6,360 nucleotides of DNA from Rhodospirillales bacterium (lineage in GTDB: Bacteria > Pseudomonadota > Alphaproteobacteria > Acetobacterales > Acetobacteraceae), in NCBI GenBank assembly GCA_015654825.1, contig JAATGE010000184.1, positions 1 through 6,360 of the forward strand, in the 5' to 3' direction. The notes beneath the pieces are model-generated. The model had not been told where the DNA came from and made no database searches. It worked only from the letters and a program-made list of their open reading frames with translations. Position 1 is the stretch's first letter; the number at the start of each line of letters is the position of its first letter. Position numbers and translations under genes: made by a program. Shown piece by piece: positions 6,341 to 6,360 of this stretch.

Positions 6341-6360
6341 AAGGCCAGGGGCTCTGCCCC
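6341..6360. repeat. Start of hairpin repeat, copy 2, cut by the window end
   Basis: The last 20 bases are identical to 3302-3321, the beginning of the double-hairpin element after the AsmA gene. The first stem is visible except for its final three bases. This copy begins two bases after the stop codon of the penicillin-binding protein gene, almost the same placement as copy 1 after the AsmA stop. It probably continues outside the window and may terminate this operon. Confidence 0.75.

Noticed and set aside
1..6360. Mobile element, defence system or other novel gene cluster
   Set aside because: All five genes belong to well-known housekeeping families, the base composition is uniform across coding regions, and no transposase, integrase, toxin-antitoxin or nuclease motif was seen.

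Overview
The window is GC-rich chromosomal DNA with ordinary housekeeping content. All five recognisable genes lie on the + strand and are densely packed. An ATP12-family F1-ATPase assembly chaperone (in bacteria essentially an alphaproteobacterial gene), the very high GC with strong G/C third positions, and a GGGGCTCTGCCCC-type intergenic hairpin together suggest an alphaproteobacterium, perhaps Acetobacteraceae or another Rhodospirillales lineage. The family-level guess is inference and was not checked by any search.

Region 1 (1-3298) is a two-gene block. It holds the C-terminal part of an RluA/RluC-type 23S rRNA pseudouridine synthase, whose 5' end probably lies before the window, followed by a large AsmA-family membrane-anchored protein. 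The AsmA start is either a GTG overlapping the synthase stop or, more likely, an ATG 24 bases after it with a GGAG in front. Region 2 (3299-3506) is the only sizeable non-coding gap. It opens with two back-to-back perfect hairpins and a short T-rich run, which look like a transcription terminator and also like a dispersed repeat, because the same first 20 bases recur at the very end of the window. The rest of the gap is presumably the promoter and leader region of the next genes.

Region 3 (3507-6338) holds three genes: the ATP12 chaperone, an acylphosphatase that starts with GTG inside the ATP12 stop codon (GTGA overlap), and, 46 bases later, a bifunctional class A penicillin-binding protein with all expected glycosyltransferase and transpeptidase motifs. 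They may be one transcription unit. Immediately after the penicillin-binding protein the hairpin repeat begins again and runs off the window.

Functionally the genes cover rRNA modification, envelope lipid or outer-membrane homeostasis (AsmA), ATP synthase assembly, acyl-phosphate hydrolysis and peptidoglycan synthesis. No mobile element, CRISPR array, tRNA, rRNA or defence system is visible, and I found no convincing new biological system. The most interesting item is the hairpin repeat placed directly after two stop codons.
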